From NCBI GenBank assembly GCA_963170055.1, contig CAUJGJ010000332.1:3542501-3560000 (forward strand): a DNA stretch of 17,500 bases, in the 5' to 3' direction. Positions 1-8,999 of the stretch are shown in pieces. Both the position numbers and the translations under genes were made by a program. This stretch comes from Halisarca cf. caerulea. Lineage: Eukaryota; Porifera; Demospongiae; Chondrillida; Halisarcidae. The notes beneath the pieces were generated by a model that made no database searches, was not told the origin of the DNA, and saw nothing but the letters and a program-made list of their open reading frames with translations. Numbering within the stretch: the first letter of the stretch is position 1; the number at the start of each line of letters is the position of its first letter.

Positions 1-2
1 CC

Positions 3-374
3 TTGGAAGAATGGGAGAGCATTCAATTTGGTATATGGGACATAACTTGTGCTGACACCTTCGCCACTTCATATGTCTCTTTGGCCTCAACTGGAGCCGG
101 CCAGGTTGCAAACCAGGCAGAACAAAGTAAGAGGCAAATTAAAAAAGTACAGCGATCTGGCAGCAAGGTGCTTCACATTTGTCCCAATTGCAGTGTAGAC
201 TACTGGGGTCTTTGGGGAGGAAGCTATGCAATTCTTTCGTGTAATGGGGCGCCTGACGACATTTTGAAGTCAACTAACCCCAAATCTTTTCAGTATCTAT
301 GCCAGAAGATCAGTGAATGTATTCAAAGATTTAACTCTTCAGCAATTTTATATGTAGTGTATAGATGGGTGTAA
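3..374 (+). mobile_element. Decayed 3' end of a LINE (non-LTR retrotransposon) ORF2
   Basis: The frame starting at base 3 reads through DTFATSYVSLASTGAGQVAN and then a KRQ-type motif. It ends with IQRFNSSAIL close to a stop at 372-374. From memory of these families, this order (ADT.A.SY....T.AG..A..AE..K, then VPVAVET.GVFG.EA, then RIS.AIQRGN...LGT) marks the C-terminus of reverse-transcriptase proteins of LINEs common in sponges and cnidarians. The middle landmark (FVPIAV, TTGVFGEEA) is present but in the next frame, about 195-280, with stops on both sides. The copy therefore carries at least two frameshifts and in-frame stops, and is dead. The reverse transcriptase core would lie left of the window. 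No simple-sequence tail or target duplication is obvious after 374, so the 3' boundary is unknown. It is not a host gene, although an uninterrupted 123-codon frame crosses it. Confidence 0.72.
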
Positions 375-701
375 ATTCTGTCTGTATGTTTGGCTATGCA
401 TAGATGTGACATACTTTTTCCTGTTTATGACTTGCAGGGCTTATCAATTTTGAAAACCCTTCTATTAACCTCATATATGACATTGTGCATGGCATATAGT
501 TAGGGTGTGATGGCCAACCCCTCATGGCCTCCACATGTACTAGGCCGCTTCATGCAGGCAATGGTAGATGCAAGTGCAGTGTCTTTGTTTTGTACCATGC
601 ATAGGTAATAGTGTAAGGTTTCAGGAGAATCAATGGTTGTACCTTATTGTATAGGATACAGGTGGTTTTGCATGTGACGTGTGTGCGCACATGCGTGTAT
701 G

Positions 702-777
<76 letters not shown>

Positions 778-1122
778 CGTGTGTTTGTGTGTGTGTTAGC
801 TCAGGGTGATATTGACAAATTTAACTAGTTACTAACTAATTAACACATAGTCAGTATTAGTCAGTATACCTCAATATTATCTTCCAGTATTGATAGTCCA
901 ATTTTGATTTAGTTATGACATAACTGAGGGGCTGGTTAAAATTTTTCAGCACTATGTACCTGGGCCATTTGGATATTTCATCCATAATATATTGGACTTC
1001 TGCTGTTAGTCCTCCCTGTTTTAACCCAGCTGTTTTTGTACTGTAAATGGAGGTAACTGCACTTGCTCTAGAAAAATGCTGATAATCGAAATATTATTGA
1101 GTATTCGATACTGTATATTGAC
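375..1122. other. Non-coding stretch with one TG microsatellite
   Basis: No exon-like segment with splice signals is visible here. The only structure is the TG array near 695-796. The first part may be the 3' untranslated region of the LINE fragment, but I see no tail that would prove it. Confidence 0.5.
695..796 (+). repeat. (TG)n microsatellite, interrupted
   Basis: About 100 bases of alternating TG broken by a few TTTG and CG interruptions. The unit reads TG on the plus strand, like all the other arrays in the window. Confidence 0.95.
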
Positions 1123-1727
1123 TACCTTAAGGTTACAAATGTTAGCGGGTACTAATTTTAGCGTTTTTCGGTGGCCAATATTTAGCGGGTACTTATTTTA
1201 GCGATTTGATAACATTATTGTACCAAATCTGTAGTTAGCGATTTTGGAAATGTTATCTCCTTTTCCAATTCTTATCTAAATCACCATGTCTAATCTTTAT
1301 ATACAGTACCATACTGTTGCAATGGAAAGGTGCAGGAACGAAACACTGAAATCACAAAACTTAAGCTTGTAGATACGGCTAGAAGAATCGATCTTGTCGG
1401 CGTACAGCTTGAAGAAATCGTTATCGCTTTTAGGTGAATTTAAATCGAATATATGTTACAATCCAATGATTCTTTTAAACTTTACATGTATTTGGTTCAC
1501 TAGTTGCCGTCAATTTCGCTGACTTTGCGTAGATTTTACTTTTGTTCGGAGCCGCCATTTTCTCTCGTGTATTGCACAGTACATTCATACTTAATTGTAC
1601 AATACAAAATTAGCGGGTACATTCATTGGCGGGTACAATTGTTAGCGGGCACTTAAGTTAGCGAATTTGAGGCTTCTCGCTAATTTCGCTAAAGTTAGTA
1701 CCCGCTAACATTTGTAGCCTTAAGGTA
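1123..1727. mobile_element. 605-bp MITE with TA target duplication and GCGGGTAC subterminal repeats
   Basis: The two ends are inverted copies. The left starts TA then CCTTAAGGTTACAAATGTTA and goes on with GCGGGTACTAATTTTAGCG. The right end, reversed, gives CCTTAAGGCTACAAATGTTA followed by GCGGGTACTAACTTTAGCG, so about 40 bases match with two changes. TA flanks both ends, as expected for Tc1/mariner-like elements. Inside, the word TTAGCGGGTAC recurs in direct orientation near 1143, 1182 and 1610, with variants near 1627 and 1641. No transposase frame fits in 605 bp, so this is a non-autonomous element. Superfamily is an inference from the TA alone. Confidence 0.88.
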
Positions 1728-2191
1728 TTCAAAATTGTGATTATATTGTATTGTTGGTTATGCATGGATTGATAATTGATATTGACTACTAATATTGAAA
1801 TATTGTCCAGGGCTAGTGTGTGTGCACACGTTGAAGTGCATGTGTGTGTGTGTATGCGTGTATATACATGTTGTATACATGTACTTGTGCATATGTATTT
1901 ACAAGTGACCCTGTGTATGTGTTTTTAAGTACCTGATAATATGCATTCAATTTGCATAATTATCAGTGAATTGTACCCCTGGCCCAAATTTGCCATCTCA
2001 CTCACTCCAAGTAGATTTCCCATACTGTAGTATCTATTTTCCCCTGTCATCCAAGCCTACGGAATTCTAACATACTTGAGTGGTGATCAATGATAAACAA
2101 TTTGATGTTGAATGTTCTATGATTGAGAATACTAGCTTCACTTGTAATATTTTTAATGTTATGCTATCTTAGCTTGTGCTCATCACTGCAG
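1728..2191 (+). other. Putative intron of gene A, no other feature
   Basis: AT-rich, with one short broken TG tract near 1817-1856. It ends in a pyrimidine-rich stretch and CACTGCAG, which acts as the acceptor for the exon at 2192. I see no coding segment. Confidence 0.5.
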
Positions 2192-2266
2192 AGCGTGCTG
2201 GATGAAACAAGGGGAGAGCTGAGGGAAACACAAGTCCAGCTGAAGGCTTACCAAGAAAAAGAAAAG
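2192..2266 (+). CDS. Gene A, internal coiled-coil exon
   Basis: A 25-codon, 75-base exon flanked by a good acceptor (CATCACTGCAG) and a donor (GAAAAG then GTGTGTGG). It is phase 0 at both ends. The residues run SVLDETRGELRETQVQLKAY and end QEKEK: charged, with hydrophobic residues spaced for a coiled coil and no helix breaker. It links in frame to the exon at 3328. The open frame runs on upstream through the intron and gives a false signal-peptide-like start at 2123, which I do not accept. The 5' exons of gene A, possibly including a kinase exon like that of gene B, must lie left of the window or were missed. The exon call rests on splice sites and composition, not on a recognised family. Confidence 0.6.
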
Positions 2267-3327
2267 GTGTGTGGAGATATACGTAGATATGTAGTTCCTA
2301 AGTATAGAGGAACTTCTTACAATAAACATTAGATTATATTATATATGTACTAAATTCAGCTCAATGACATTTGTTCTTGTCCAAGTCTATTCAGTGGGGG
2401 AGGGGGGCTTCCACCTTAAACTGTAGTGCAAATTGCAATAGAGAAGGTCCTAATTGGGTGTCAAAATCAACCTTGAATGGTCTACAATGTCCTGAGATGC
2501 CATCTTATATAACCTAATATATAAAAGCTCAAATTTCCCCAGACCTCCTAGTAGTTATATTTTACCCCCATAGTACCACATAGTAACTTATCTGTACCTC
2601 CTTACATCTGATTCACTGCATTGCATGTGTTTTATAGTCATCTAGGATACCATGTACGCACGTAATATGTAGCCTCTTTGCAATCCTTATACTTTGTTAT
2701 TGTCCCTGCCCCTTGATCATCATCCTGAAAGAAACCCTGCTGCAGAGATACAATACATACATCGAAATCATGATCATGTCATATCAATTAAAATCAGGAT
2801 CATGTCTTACATGCCATGCATACACTGTAATATACTCAGAAGCGTCTCCCCCTAAATTCATATTCCTCCTATGATAGAACCCTACTTGTGGTAACTTAAA
2901 GGTTAAACTTTATATTATAATAAAAAATTCAATTATAATTTATTGTACTGCATGTGTCCCGATTTTGGAGAGTTAACTCACTACTATTACTATTCTTACA
3001 TGACTTTTAATTGCTTGGACTCATGAATCCATAGTTATGCTTGCCATTGGAATACTAGCAATACTGACATATATACAAGGATGATACTGACAATGTTGGC
3101 ATTTTGCCTCGGTTCCAATACAATCCTATAGCTACACCCCTGACTTTTAAAGAAACCTGCATGCATGTATACGTAGACTGGACCTTAGGCTGTGGTCATT
3201 AGATACATAGAAAGTGCAGTCTTTGGAGGTGTCTTCTCCTGCATGGAAGCAAACACTGAACATGGTATTCAAGAAGACTTTGTGTATTTCATAGTATGTT
3301 GCACATCTCGCATTATATAATTTGCAG
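2267..3327 (+). other. Putative intron of gene A
   Basis: About 1.06 kb between two phase-0 coiled-coil exons. AT-rich with stops in all frames. I see no additional exon or transposon ends in it. Confidence 0.5.
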
Positions 3328-3567
3328 AATTTGCAGGAGCTGCTTGAGGAACAGTCAAAGCAGCAGCGAGAGCAGCTAAAGAGACAGCAACAGGAGCAAG
3401 CAAAGATGCAACAAGAGCAAACAAAGATGCAACAAGACCAAGCAAGGATGCAACAAGAACAAGTAAAGGTGTGGCAGAGTCAAATACAAGAACAAGCAAA
3501 GGTTGAAGACAGCTTCCATTCAAAATTGATGACATGTCTTCATAATGGCAGAAAATCTCAAAAGTAG
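3328..3567 (+). CDS. Gene A, terminal coiled-coil exon with 7-residue repeats
   Basis: Follows the acceptor TTTGCAG and runs 79 codons to TAG at 3565-3567. It starts NLQELLEEQSKQQREQLKRQ and is almost entirely Gln, Glu, Lys and Met. Its middle is a tandem 21-base repeat (about 3391-3474), giving QEQAKMQ, QEQTKMQ, QDQARMQ, QEQVKVW. That is one heptad per unit, so a straight coiled coil is expected. The tail after about residue 60 (VEDSFHSKLMTCLHNGRK) is less repetitive. A second possible acceptor lies 9 bases further in (TTGCAG before GAG), also phase 0. A consensus donor (CAA then GTAAAG) sits inside at 3463, so part of this exon may be spliced out in some transcripts. No family recognised. 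It could mediate dimerisation of an upstream catalytic domain, by analogy with gene B. Confidence 0.66.
   Translation, partial: NLQELLEEQSKQQREQLKRQQQEQAKMQQEQTKMQQDQARMQQEQVKVWQSQIQEQAKVEDSFHSKLMTCLHNGRKSQK
3391..3474 (+). repeat. 21-bp coding minisatellite, four units
   Basis: Consensus CAAGAGCAARCAAAGATGCAA repeated four times with few changes. Each unit codes one heptad, so changes in copy number keep the frame and the helix register. Confidence 0.85.
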
Positions 3568-3631
3568 GATAATGTAGTTCTGTCAATAGATAATATAGGA
3601 TAGACAAATCTTGTACTCCACCTATCTTGTG

Positions 3632-3685
3632 GTCTCGTGCGCCAGACCCCATGCATGCCTCAGCATGGGGTCTGGCGTGCGAGAC
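3632..3685. repeat. Near-perfect 23-bp stem hairpin
   Basis: Left arm GTCTCGTGCGCCAGACCCC plus ATGC pairs with right arm GCATGGGGTCTGGCGTGCGA plus GAC across an 8-base loop (ATGCCTCA). Only two positions differ, and both would be G-U pairs in RNA. It lies 64 bases after the stop of gene A, so it may be transcribed in the 3' untranslated region. It could be a minimal transposon remnant made of two termini, or an RNA structure. Confidence 0.8.
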
Positions 3686-3869
3686 TAGTGTATTTGGGGA
3701 AGTATATTTTATGATTTATCTGTCGGTTTCAATATTTATGGTGTGCATCGTTACTTCCGTGTATGTTTGCTTTGTCACACATTCATTGCATCAGACATGC
3801 ATGACGGTAAATTCAACACAATTGCAAATGCTCATGTATATATATATATGATTTCCAAAACTTTTGCAG

Positions 3870-3902
3870 TTGAGGAGTGAGGACACCAAGGAGAGTTTTT
3901 GA
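3870..3902 (+). CDS. Gene A, candidate alternative last exon
   Basis: A strong acceptor (AACTTTTGCAG) is followed by ten codons (LRSEDTKESF) and TGA. Joined in phase 0 to the internal donor at 3463 (CAA then GTAAAG), it would give gene A a second C-terminus that skips the TAG-ended tail. The same CAA/GTAAAG donor ends an exon of gene B. Evidence is splice sites and frame only, over a very short segment. Confidence 0.35.
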   Translation: MRSEDTKESF

Positions 3903-4067
3903 GAAACAATTGAAACCTTCACACTGCAATATAGTGTAAATATTATAGCCCAGATAGGTTGTTGCTATTATGTTAATTTTTGTATTATACATGTACTTTG
4001 TACTTGAATCTTGACTTGTACATGCACGTGCATGTTCCTCGTTGTGCAATAGTCTTTCTATCTTATG

Positions 4068-4073
4068 AATAAA
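4068..4073 (+). promoter_or_regulatory. Possible polyadenylation signal for gene A
   Basis: AATAAA about 500 bases after the TAG at 3567 and 166 bases after the alternative stop at 3902. Position is reasonable, but AATAAA also arises by chance in AT-rich DNA. Confidence 0.35.
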
Positions 4074-4079
4074 ATTTAT

Positions 4080-4663
4080 TAATGACTGTATATTTCGCTG
4101 ATTACCTGCAACCGGTTACGTAGTTTAGAGTGTCTATACTGCAACGGGGTAAGCTCTGTGTCACTTTAATATGTATATACCCTCTAACAATTAAAGGTTC
4201 TTGGTATAATTTAAGTTGATTATTTGTCAAATCAGTGCAAGAATCTCCGAGGGTTCGTTATGTTGGAGCTGCTAGTTGTTCTCTAGTGCTTTCATTCTCT
4301 ATCTGTACACAAAAGTGGAGGAGAGCTTCAATCTGCAAGCTGTTCACAATATCCTTCATTACATGTACAGGATAAACTTAATAAGCAAGGTTCTTGTGTG
4401 TATTTCGCCACAATATCTATTAATTATTATAATATGGTATAATGCAAATCAGTGATCATGAATAGGGCTTTATCAATACACATGCATTTTTATATACATA
4501 GGTTGAAACATATATACAATATTAATGTCATGTATATATGGTTAACAATGTGCCCAAGCTTATACGTGTTCCCATACATATAATAATATATAAGTATACA
4601 TTATTTAGTTTCCCATGCATGCAGTGGGTATATATATACATTTGCGTGGATGTAGCTGCATGC
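4080..4663. other. Intergenic stretch, nothing recognised
   Basis: AT-rich, no frame with splice signals, no clear repeat ends. Confidence 0.5.
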
Positions 4664-4872
4664 TACCGTATACGCTTTAATTTTCGCGGGGTGTATATTT
4701 CGCAGATTTTGTCTTTTAGCGATTTTTGCGTTTTAATATTCGCGGACGGCCATGTTTTGCCATTGCACAAGAGCCCGATCTAAATTTTCGCTGGTCTAAA
4801 CTTTCATGGATGGCTTCCAATCTGCGAATACCGCGAATATTACACCACGCGAAAATTAAAGCGTATACGGTA
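4664..4872. mobile_element. 209-bp MITE with TA target duplication
   Basis: Ends are inverted copies. The left reads TA then CCGTATACGCTTTAATTTTC with GCGGGGTGTA after it. The right end, reversed, gives CCGTATACGCTTTAATTTTC followed by GCGTGGTGTAATATTCGC. TA flanks both sides. The interior is rich in TTTCGCGG/TTAGCG-type words. No coding capacity. The TA and the TCGCG-rich ends resemble the style of the 605-bp element at 1123, but the termini are a different family. Confidence 0.88.
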
Positions 4873-5168
4873 TATGTTAACTGCAAATTCATGCATACAT
4901 GTCCATATAATGCTGCTGCATATTATGTATGTGTGATGTGCATGTGCATGCATGCATAATAATTATTATACTCACAAGCCTGTACAAGACTAGTATTCAT
5001 TGAGTATAGTATACCGTCATACTTTTTTATAGGCCTATATATATTCAAATTTATTATTCTGGTGTATATAGTTTCTTGAATGTATAACTGACCATGCACA
5101 CTGGACCGTGCAGTACATTACACAAGTTTGGACAAAACATTCAAGCAAAAGTATCAGCTAACTTTGCA

Positions 5169-5317
5169 GCAGTAATCTGGCTATAGACCATCCCATGCAT
5201 GTACATGTTAGGTTGCTTAAAAAGCATCGGATCTCATGTAAGCACTTATATTAGGTCGTTTAAAAAGCAACCTAGGCACTGGCTTACATGGGACGGTCTA
5301 GCTAGCCAGATTATGGC
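5169..5317. repeat. Fold-back repeat, about 60-bp imperfect arms
   Basis: The left arm holds TAATCTGGCTATAGACCATC, CCATG and TTAGGTTGCTTAAAAAGC. The right arm, reversed, holds TAATCTGGCTAGCTAGACCG, TCCCATGTAAGC and CTAGGTTGCTTTTTAAA. Arms match over most of their length with small gaps, leaving a short loop. This looks like a decayed MITE or hairpin element. Outer target duplication is not clear. Confidence 0.7.
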
Positions 5318-5425
5318 ATATATCCAATTTTCCATAGATATGTCATCCCTTCTGCAGTATGACCACCATGTGTTCCCTGGTGTTTTTCTAAAGTCGACCA
5401 TTCATTGGTCCTCTATTACCTCTAG

Positions 5426-5506
5426 TACCATAGCAGGACTCGCTCGTATCCTCTGGTGAATGGGCTAGCTTGTGTGGTGCCAGTAAGGTCATCAGCCAGT
5501 ACATTG
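5426..5506 (+). CDS. Candidate exon before a TG-filled intron
   Basis: An 81-base segment between an acceptor (TTACCTCTAG) and a consensus donor (ACATTG then GTAAGT). It is open in phase 0 and reads YHSRTRSYPLVNGLACVVPV then RSSASTL. The next candidate exon at 5867 joins it in phase 0 across a 360-base intron that is almost pure TG. Product not recognised. Together the two pieces faintly recall the second half of a MAM domain, which is a guess from spacing of hydrophobic and Gly/Trp residues. The frame upstream is closed by the TAG in the acceptor, and no further upstream exon was found, so this may be an isolated remnant. Confidence 0.35.
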
Positions 5507-5509
5507 GTA

Positions 5510-5510
5510 A

Positions 5511-5576
<66 letters not shown>

Positions 5577-5586
5577 ATGTGTGTGT

Positions 5587-5678
<92 letters not shown>

Positions 5679-5689
5679 CTGCATGTGTG

Positions 5690-5726
<37 letters not shown>

Positions 5727-5763
5727 TGCACGTGTGTGTGTGTGTGAGTGTGGGTGTGTGGGT

Positions 5764-5857
<94 letters not shown>
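5510..5857 (+). repeat. Long (TG)n microsatellite
   Basis: About 350 bases of TG with scattered interruptions (ACATG, ACTGCATG, AGTGCACG, GGGTG). All long VCVCVC or THTHTH frames across it are artefacts of the repeat. Confidence 0.97.
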
Positions 5858-5859
<2 letters not shown>

Positions 5860-5866
5860 ACACCAG

Positions 5867-6041
5867 ATTTACTTCACACTACGATGTAGAGTTGAAGAAA
5901 CTCCTAGTGGAGACTGGGGATTGATCCTTGTCAGAACATACAGCAAATGACAGCTACTGGGGCGACAGAGGAGACGGAAGTGCATGGACAGAATCATCTC
6001 AGGCAGCTTTTAATGTAATTGAGCTATCCCAGAAAAAGTAA
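5867..6041 (+). pseudogene. Exon-like coding remnant with a 1-base frameshift
   Basis: After the acceptor CACCAG the frame reads IYFTLRCRVEETPSGDWGLI then LVRTYSK and meets TGA at 5948-5950. From 5955 the next frame continues as YWGDRGDGSAWTESSQAAFN then VIELSQKK and TAA at 6039-6041. The two halves look like one coding sequence broken near the AAA of 5945-5947: one A too many would explain it. This could be a true pseudogene, a sequencing error, or an unrecognised splice. The spacing of GDWGLILVR, YWGDRGDGSAW and the last strand faintly resembles the end of a MAM domain, and an RGD triplet is present. I do not claim a function. Confidence 0.4.
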
Positions 6042-6205
6042 TCTGATTCTGTGTGTGCAGTGCCAAGATGGAAACTGACATGAAACATAATATAATATTC
6101 AATTTGTGTGTTTGTTGTATACTTTGCATTTTGGGCAATCAAGTTATGTACTATGCAGTTTCAGTGATACTTGTTACACTTGAATCAATGATGCAATGTC
6201 ATGTG

Positions 6206-6252
<47 letters not shown>

Positions 6253-6282
6253 CATGTGTGTGTACATGTTTGTGTGTGTGTG
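6206..6282 (+). repeat. (TG)n microsatellite
   Basis: About 75 bases of TG with TATG, CATG and TACATG interruptions. Confidence 0.93.
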
Positions 6283-6339
6283 CAAGCACAAATATGTATA
6301 TTGTATATACAGTCATGCACATGCACCTTATTTATATCC

Positions 6340-6480
6340 AACACTGCATCGTTTATCTGAAAAGCTCCTTAAGTTTATCTGTTGCTGGCTTATCTGAAAA
6401 CTTCATTTATCTGCATGACACTGGTGTACTTTGGGCTGGTGCTTATATATATCTGAAAACCTCATTTATCTAACACTATA
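6340..6480. repeat. Degenerate repeats of TTATCTGAAAA
   Basis: TTATCTGAAAA or close variants occur near 6353, 6390 and 6449, with CTCATTTATCTAACACT at the end. Words like this occur in the ends of old pogo/Tigger-type elements, but I cannot define two matching ends here. Confidence 0.3.
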
Positions 6481-6737
6481 ATCCCCATCACTTCATTGCA
6501 TAATATATATGTACAATCTACCCTGATTCATTGTGCAGTGTACAGCTGTGTGCATATGCAGTACTGTTCAGCATATAGCTGCTATGCAGACTGGTATATA
6601 AGCCTCCGGACAGCCGTACTGGGTCGCCATGGCCAATGTCTAAGACTTATCATCCATGGTCCCACTATATAATATCATTGGTGTATTGAGATGAATAATT
6701 CTTACAAGTAAGCTATACATATGCATGTATCTATAAG

Positions 6738-7085
6738 TTGATGACCATTGAACTTATTAATGAGAAGACAAGGCTACCACAGGAAGGAAGACACTTGGAG
6801 CTTGGTTCAGCTGATGTGAGGAGGTCGGAGACATTGATGTGCATGGATATACATTCTTTTGGGAAGACTGCTGACTTCCCTTGTGGACTGAACAATGACA
6901 TATGGAGCATGCGGAGATTTGGGGGTGTATACATGAGAAATCCAGGGGCAATTGCTCCAGTCCAACTCTATAATATGTACAATATTTTAATATTTTTTTA
7001 TTTTTTATATATATATTTTTGGCATGTGTATACTTTGCACCCACAAGTTAATATGGAGCTATTGAGGTATATTTTGATTCATTGA
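6738..7085 (+). other. Open frame of unknown status
   Basis: A 115-codon frame from a TTG. Its first 75 codons have ordinary protein composition (for example QEGRHLELGSADVRRSET and DIHSFGKTADFPCGLNNDIW), then it passes into a T-rich tract (FFYFLYIYF) that looks non-coding. No family recognised. It may be a decayed exon or part of an old transposon, since transposon-like 3' sequence follows at 7841. No convincing acceptor or donor was found. Confidence 0.25.
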
Positions 7086-7840
7086 ATCAAGATATTGACT
7101 ATATATATAGACTATTAAGGTGTATGAAAGCAGACTACTGCAGGAGAGTTGTAATGCAGGCAGTACGGTGTGGAAGAGGTAACTGGATTATAGGAGGATG
7201 CAGAAAATGTGTGAGTGAGTTTGGGTGGCAAGAGGTCATGCATTGGTGCTAAAAATTACTGTGATGTTCTTATTGGAGATGTTAATGAGCATGGCATGGC
7301 AGAGAACAAGGGAGATATGGAGATGAAGGAGAGACCAAAATTAATTATAAAGTAATTGAAGCTGTTTAAAGAATGCAATGAAAAGTCTAGTTGTGTGCAT
7401 GTCTTTGAAATTGCAGTCAGCATGAAAGAAGGATATCAATGATGATCAAACTGAGACTGCATGGAAGATGGCATTGGGTGAAGAGGGAAGAATGTTGTAT
7501 ATTTATGTAAGTCTTAGGAGTGCAACAGCGGAGAGGTATATATAGAAGAAGTATAATATTATGAGGTGTGAAAGGTGGGATGGTCCCCAGTACCATGCAG
7601 CGCTAGTATCTATGGTTACAGTCAGTCAAGGATGGTCCACAAGAAATAGCGAATGAATGCAAGACAGTATTGATCTTGTCGCATACCTGTTTTAATTATT
7701 AGATATACCCTGTATCTGCAGTAAGTGGTATAATTATAATAATAGGTTCCACACATCATGATTAATTCTGTATTATTAACACGACATGTATGATCTCATG
7801 TTAAACTTAATATGTATGTACTGTATAGTGCTGCATGCAT
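7086..7840. other. Unassigned stretch, probably old repeat DNA
   Basis: Purine-rich and less AT-rich than its flanks. The plus strand reads DVLIGDVNEHGMAENK then GDMEMKERP in one short frame near 7270-7350, which vaguely recalls endonuclease text of LINEs but is too short to call. No exon with both splice sites. Confidence 0.3.
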
Positions 7841-7912
7841 GGGACCACACTGTGTCCTAATACCCCTTTGGCATGGTGCACTTTAATAATTATTGCCGAT
7901 TGATTGATTGAT
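7841..7912 (+). repeat. LINE-like 3' tail ending in (GATT)n
   Basis: The segment GTCCTAATACCCCTTTGGCA then TGGTGCACTTTAATAATTAT runs into GATTGATTGATTGAT. A close copy of the first part lies on the minus strand at about 9005-9042, at the 3' end of a recognisable LINE fragment. A short tandem tail is usual for several LINE clades. This is therefore probably the 3' end of another copy of that family. Confidence 0.5.
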
Positions 7913-8319
7913 ATAGAATGGTAAAGGTACTAGTCATGCAGCAGGTTCAAGTTAGGTAATATTAGCTGGTGTAATTAATTAAGCTAGAGCAATACATGTG
8001 CCAAGGTGGTATAAACAGTACTGATACAAGGGTGTGATATAAGTTCGGGAAATCCCCATGCATGTACCAGTTACCTACATTGCATGCAAGCAGGTCTAGA
8101 ATATCTATAATTATAGACTAAAGTGCATACTAATATATTATCAGGGGAGTAGGCAGAAATTTTTAAAGGGGTTTTCCAATCAAAATAACACAACACCATA
8201 TGATGATAGTATGCAGTATTATACATGTACCTTTGTGCGCATCCCATGCATGCTCCAAATGTCGGGGGGACAATAGCAAACGGAATGGAAGGGGCAGACA
8301 TGTAGGCACATGGTACGCT

Positions 8320-8621
8320 AGATGTCTATAAAACACATGCATTCAGTGCAGTGATATATTCAGTATCGTAGGGGGTTATAGTTGGGGGAGGGGTTGGTCT
8401 GGGGGTATGCACACCCAGGGAAAATTTGAGTTTTTTTTGGTTATATGAGGTGGTAATTCAGGCCATTAAAGACCGGCCATTAGTGAAAGCCCAACGGTTG
8501 TTTCTGACACTCAAGTAGGGGCTTCTCTACAAAATTTACAATACCGCTGCATGGAATTTTTGGGATGGAAGCTGGAGAGTTTGGGGTGGAAACTTCCTCA
8601 CCCTCACTGGATAGATCGAAC
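8320..8621 (+). mobile_element. Partial, diverged copy of the TG-carrying DNA transposon family
   Basis: Shares with the copy at 13325 the words CTATAAAACACATG, CCCAGGGAAAATTTGAG, GACACTCAAGTAGGG, GGAAGCTGGAGAGTTTGGGG and the end CACTGGATAGA. It lacks the TG array, and its right terminus is worn. The left end may reach back to about 8144, but alignment there is doubtful. Confidence 0.65.
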
Positions 8622-8995
8622 TGTGGAACTATAATATCCAACCAGTCCAGTAGTTGTAGTAGTAGTGTAGTTTAGTAGTATAGCGCGCAAGAATATACCA
8701 AGCAACGAACATTAATTGTGACGTCATAATTTATGGCAAAAAATGGCTTCCTCGCGTTGCGTGTGTAAATTCAGAAGCTTGACAAGCGACAGATAGCAGG
8801 AGGATGACAAAATCGAATTCCTGAGAATATAGAATATAGGTATTAAACAGTTTGAGTAGATAATTATGAACAATTACCAATTGTATATTCTGTTGCTACT
8901 CTGAAAGTGTTGCCTGGACACTGAGCAATATTTGACTCTAGACATTTTCTCCAGGTTTTTTTTCTAGAGAACAGTGGAAAACTACGCGCCTGAAA
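8622..8995. other. Intergenic stretch with a CRE palindrome
   Basis: Contains TGACGTCA at 8719-8726 and a locally CpG-richer patch (TCGCGTTGCG). An ATG at 8747 opens only 17 codons. Possibly an old promoter. Nothing else recognised. Confidence 0.3.
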
Positions 8996-8999
8996 TTAT

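Noticed and set aside
2123..2332. Small protein with a signal-peptide-like start
   Set aside because: The hydrophobic start (TTG, not ATG) is the T-rich intron end before the CACTGCAG acceptor. Only 2192-2266 looks coding.
3269..3652. Minus-strand 127-codon Leu/Ala/Val-rich frame
   Set aside because: It is the antisense of the Gln/Lys-rich coiled-coil exon, and its repeats mirror that 21-bp minisatellite.
5388..5950. Long VCVCVC and THTHTH frames on both strands (also at 11550-12034, 13745-14169, 16994-17230)
   Set aside because: They are translations of TG microsatellites, open in all frames because the repeat has no stop codon.
8747..8800. ATG with short frame MASSRCVCKFRSLTSDR near a CRE site
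   Set aside because: Only 17 codons, with no convincing donor and no downstream exon.
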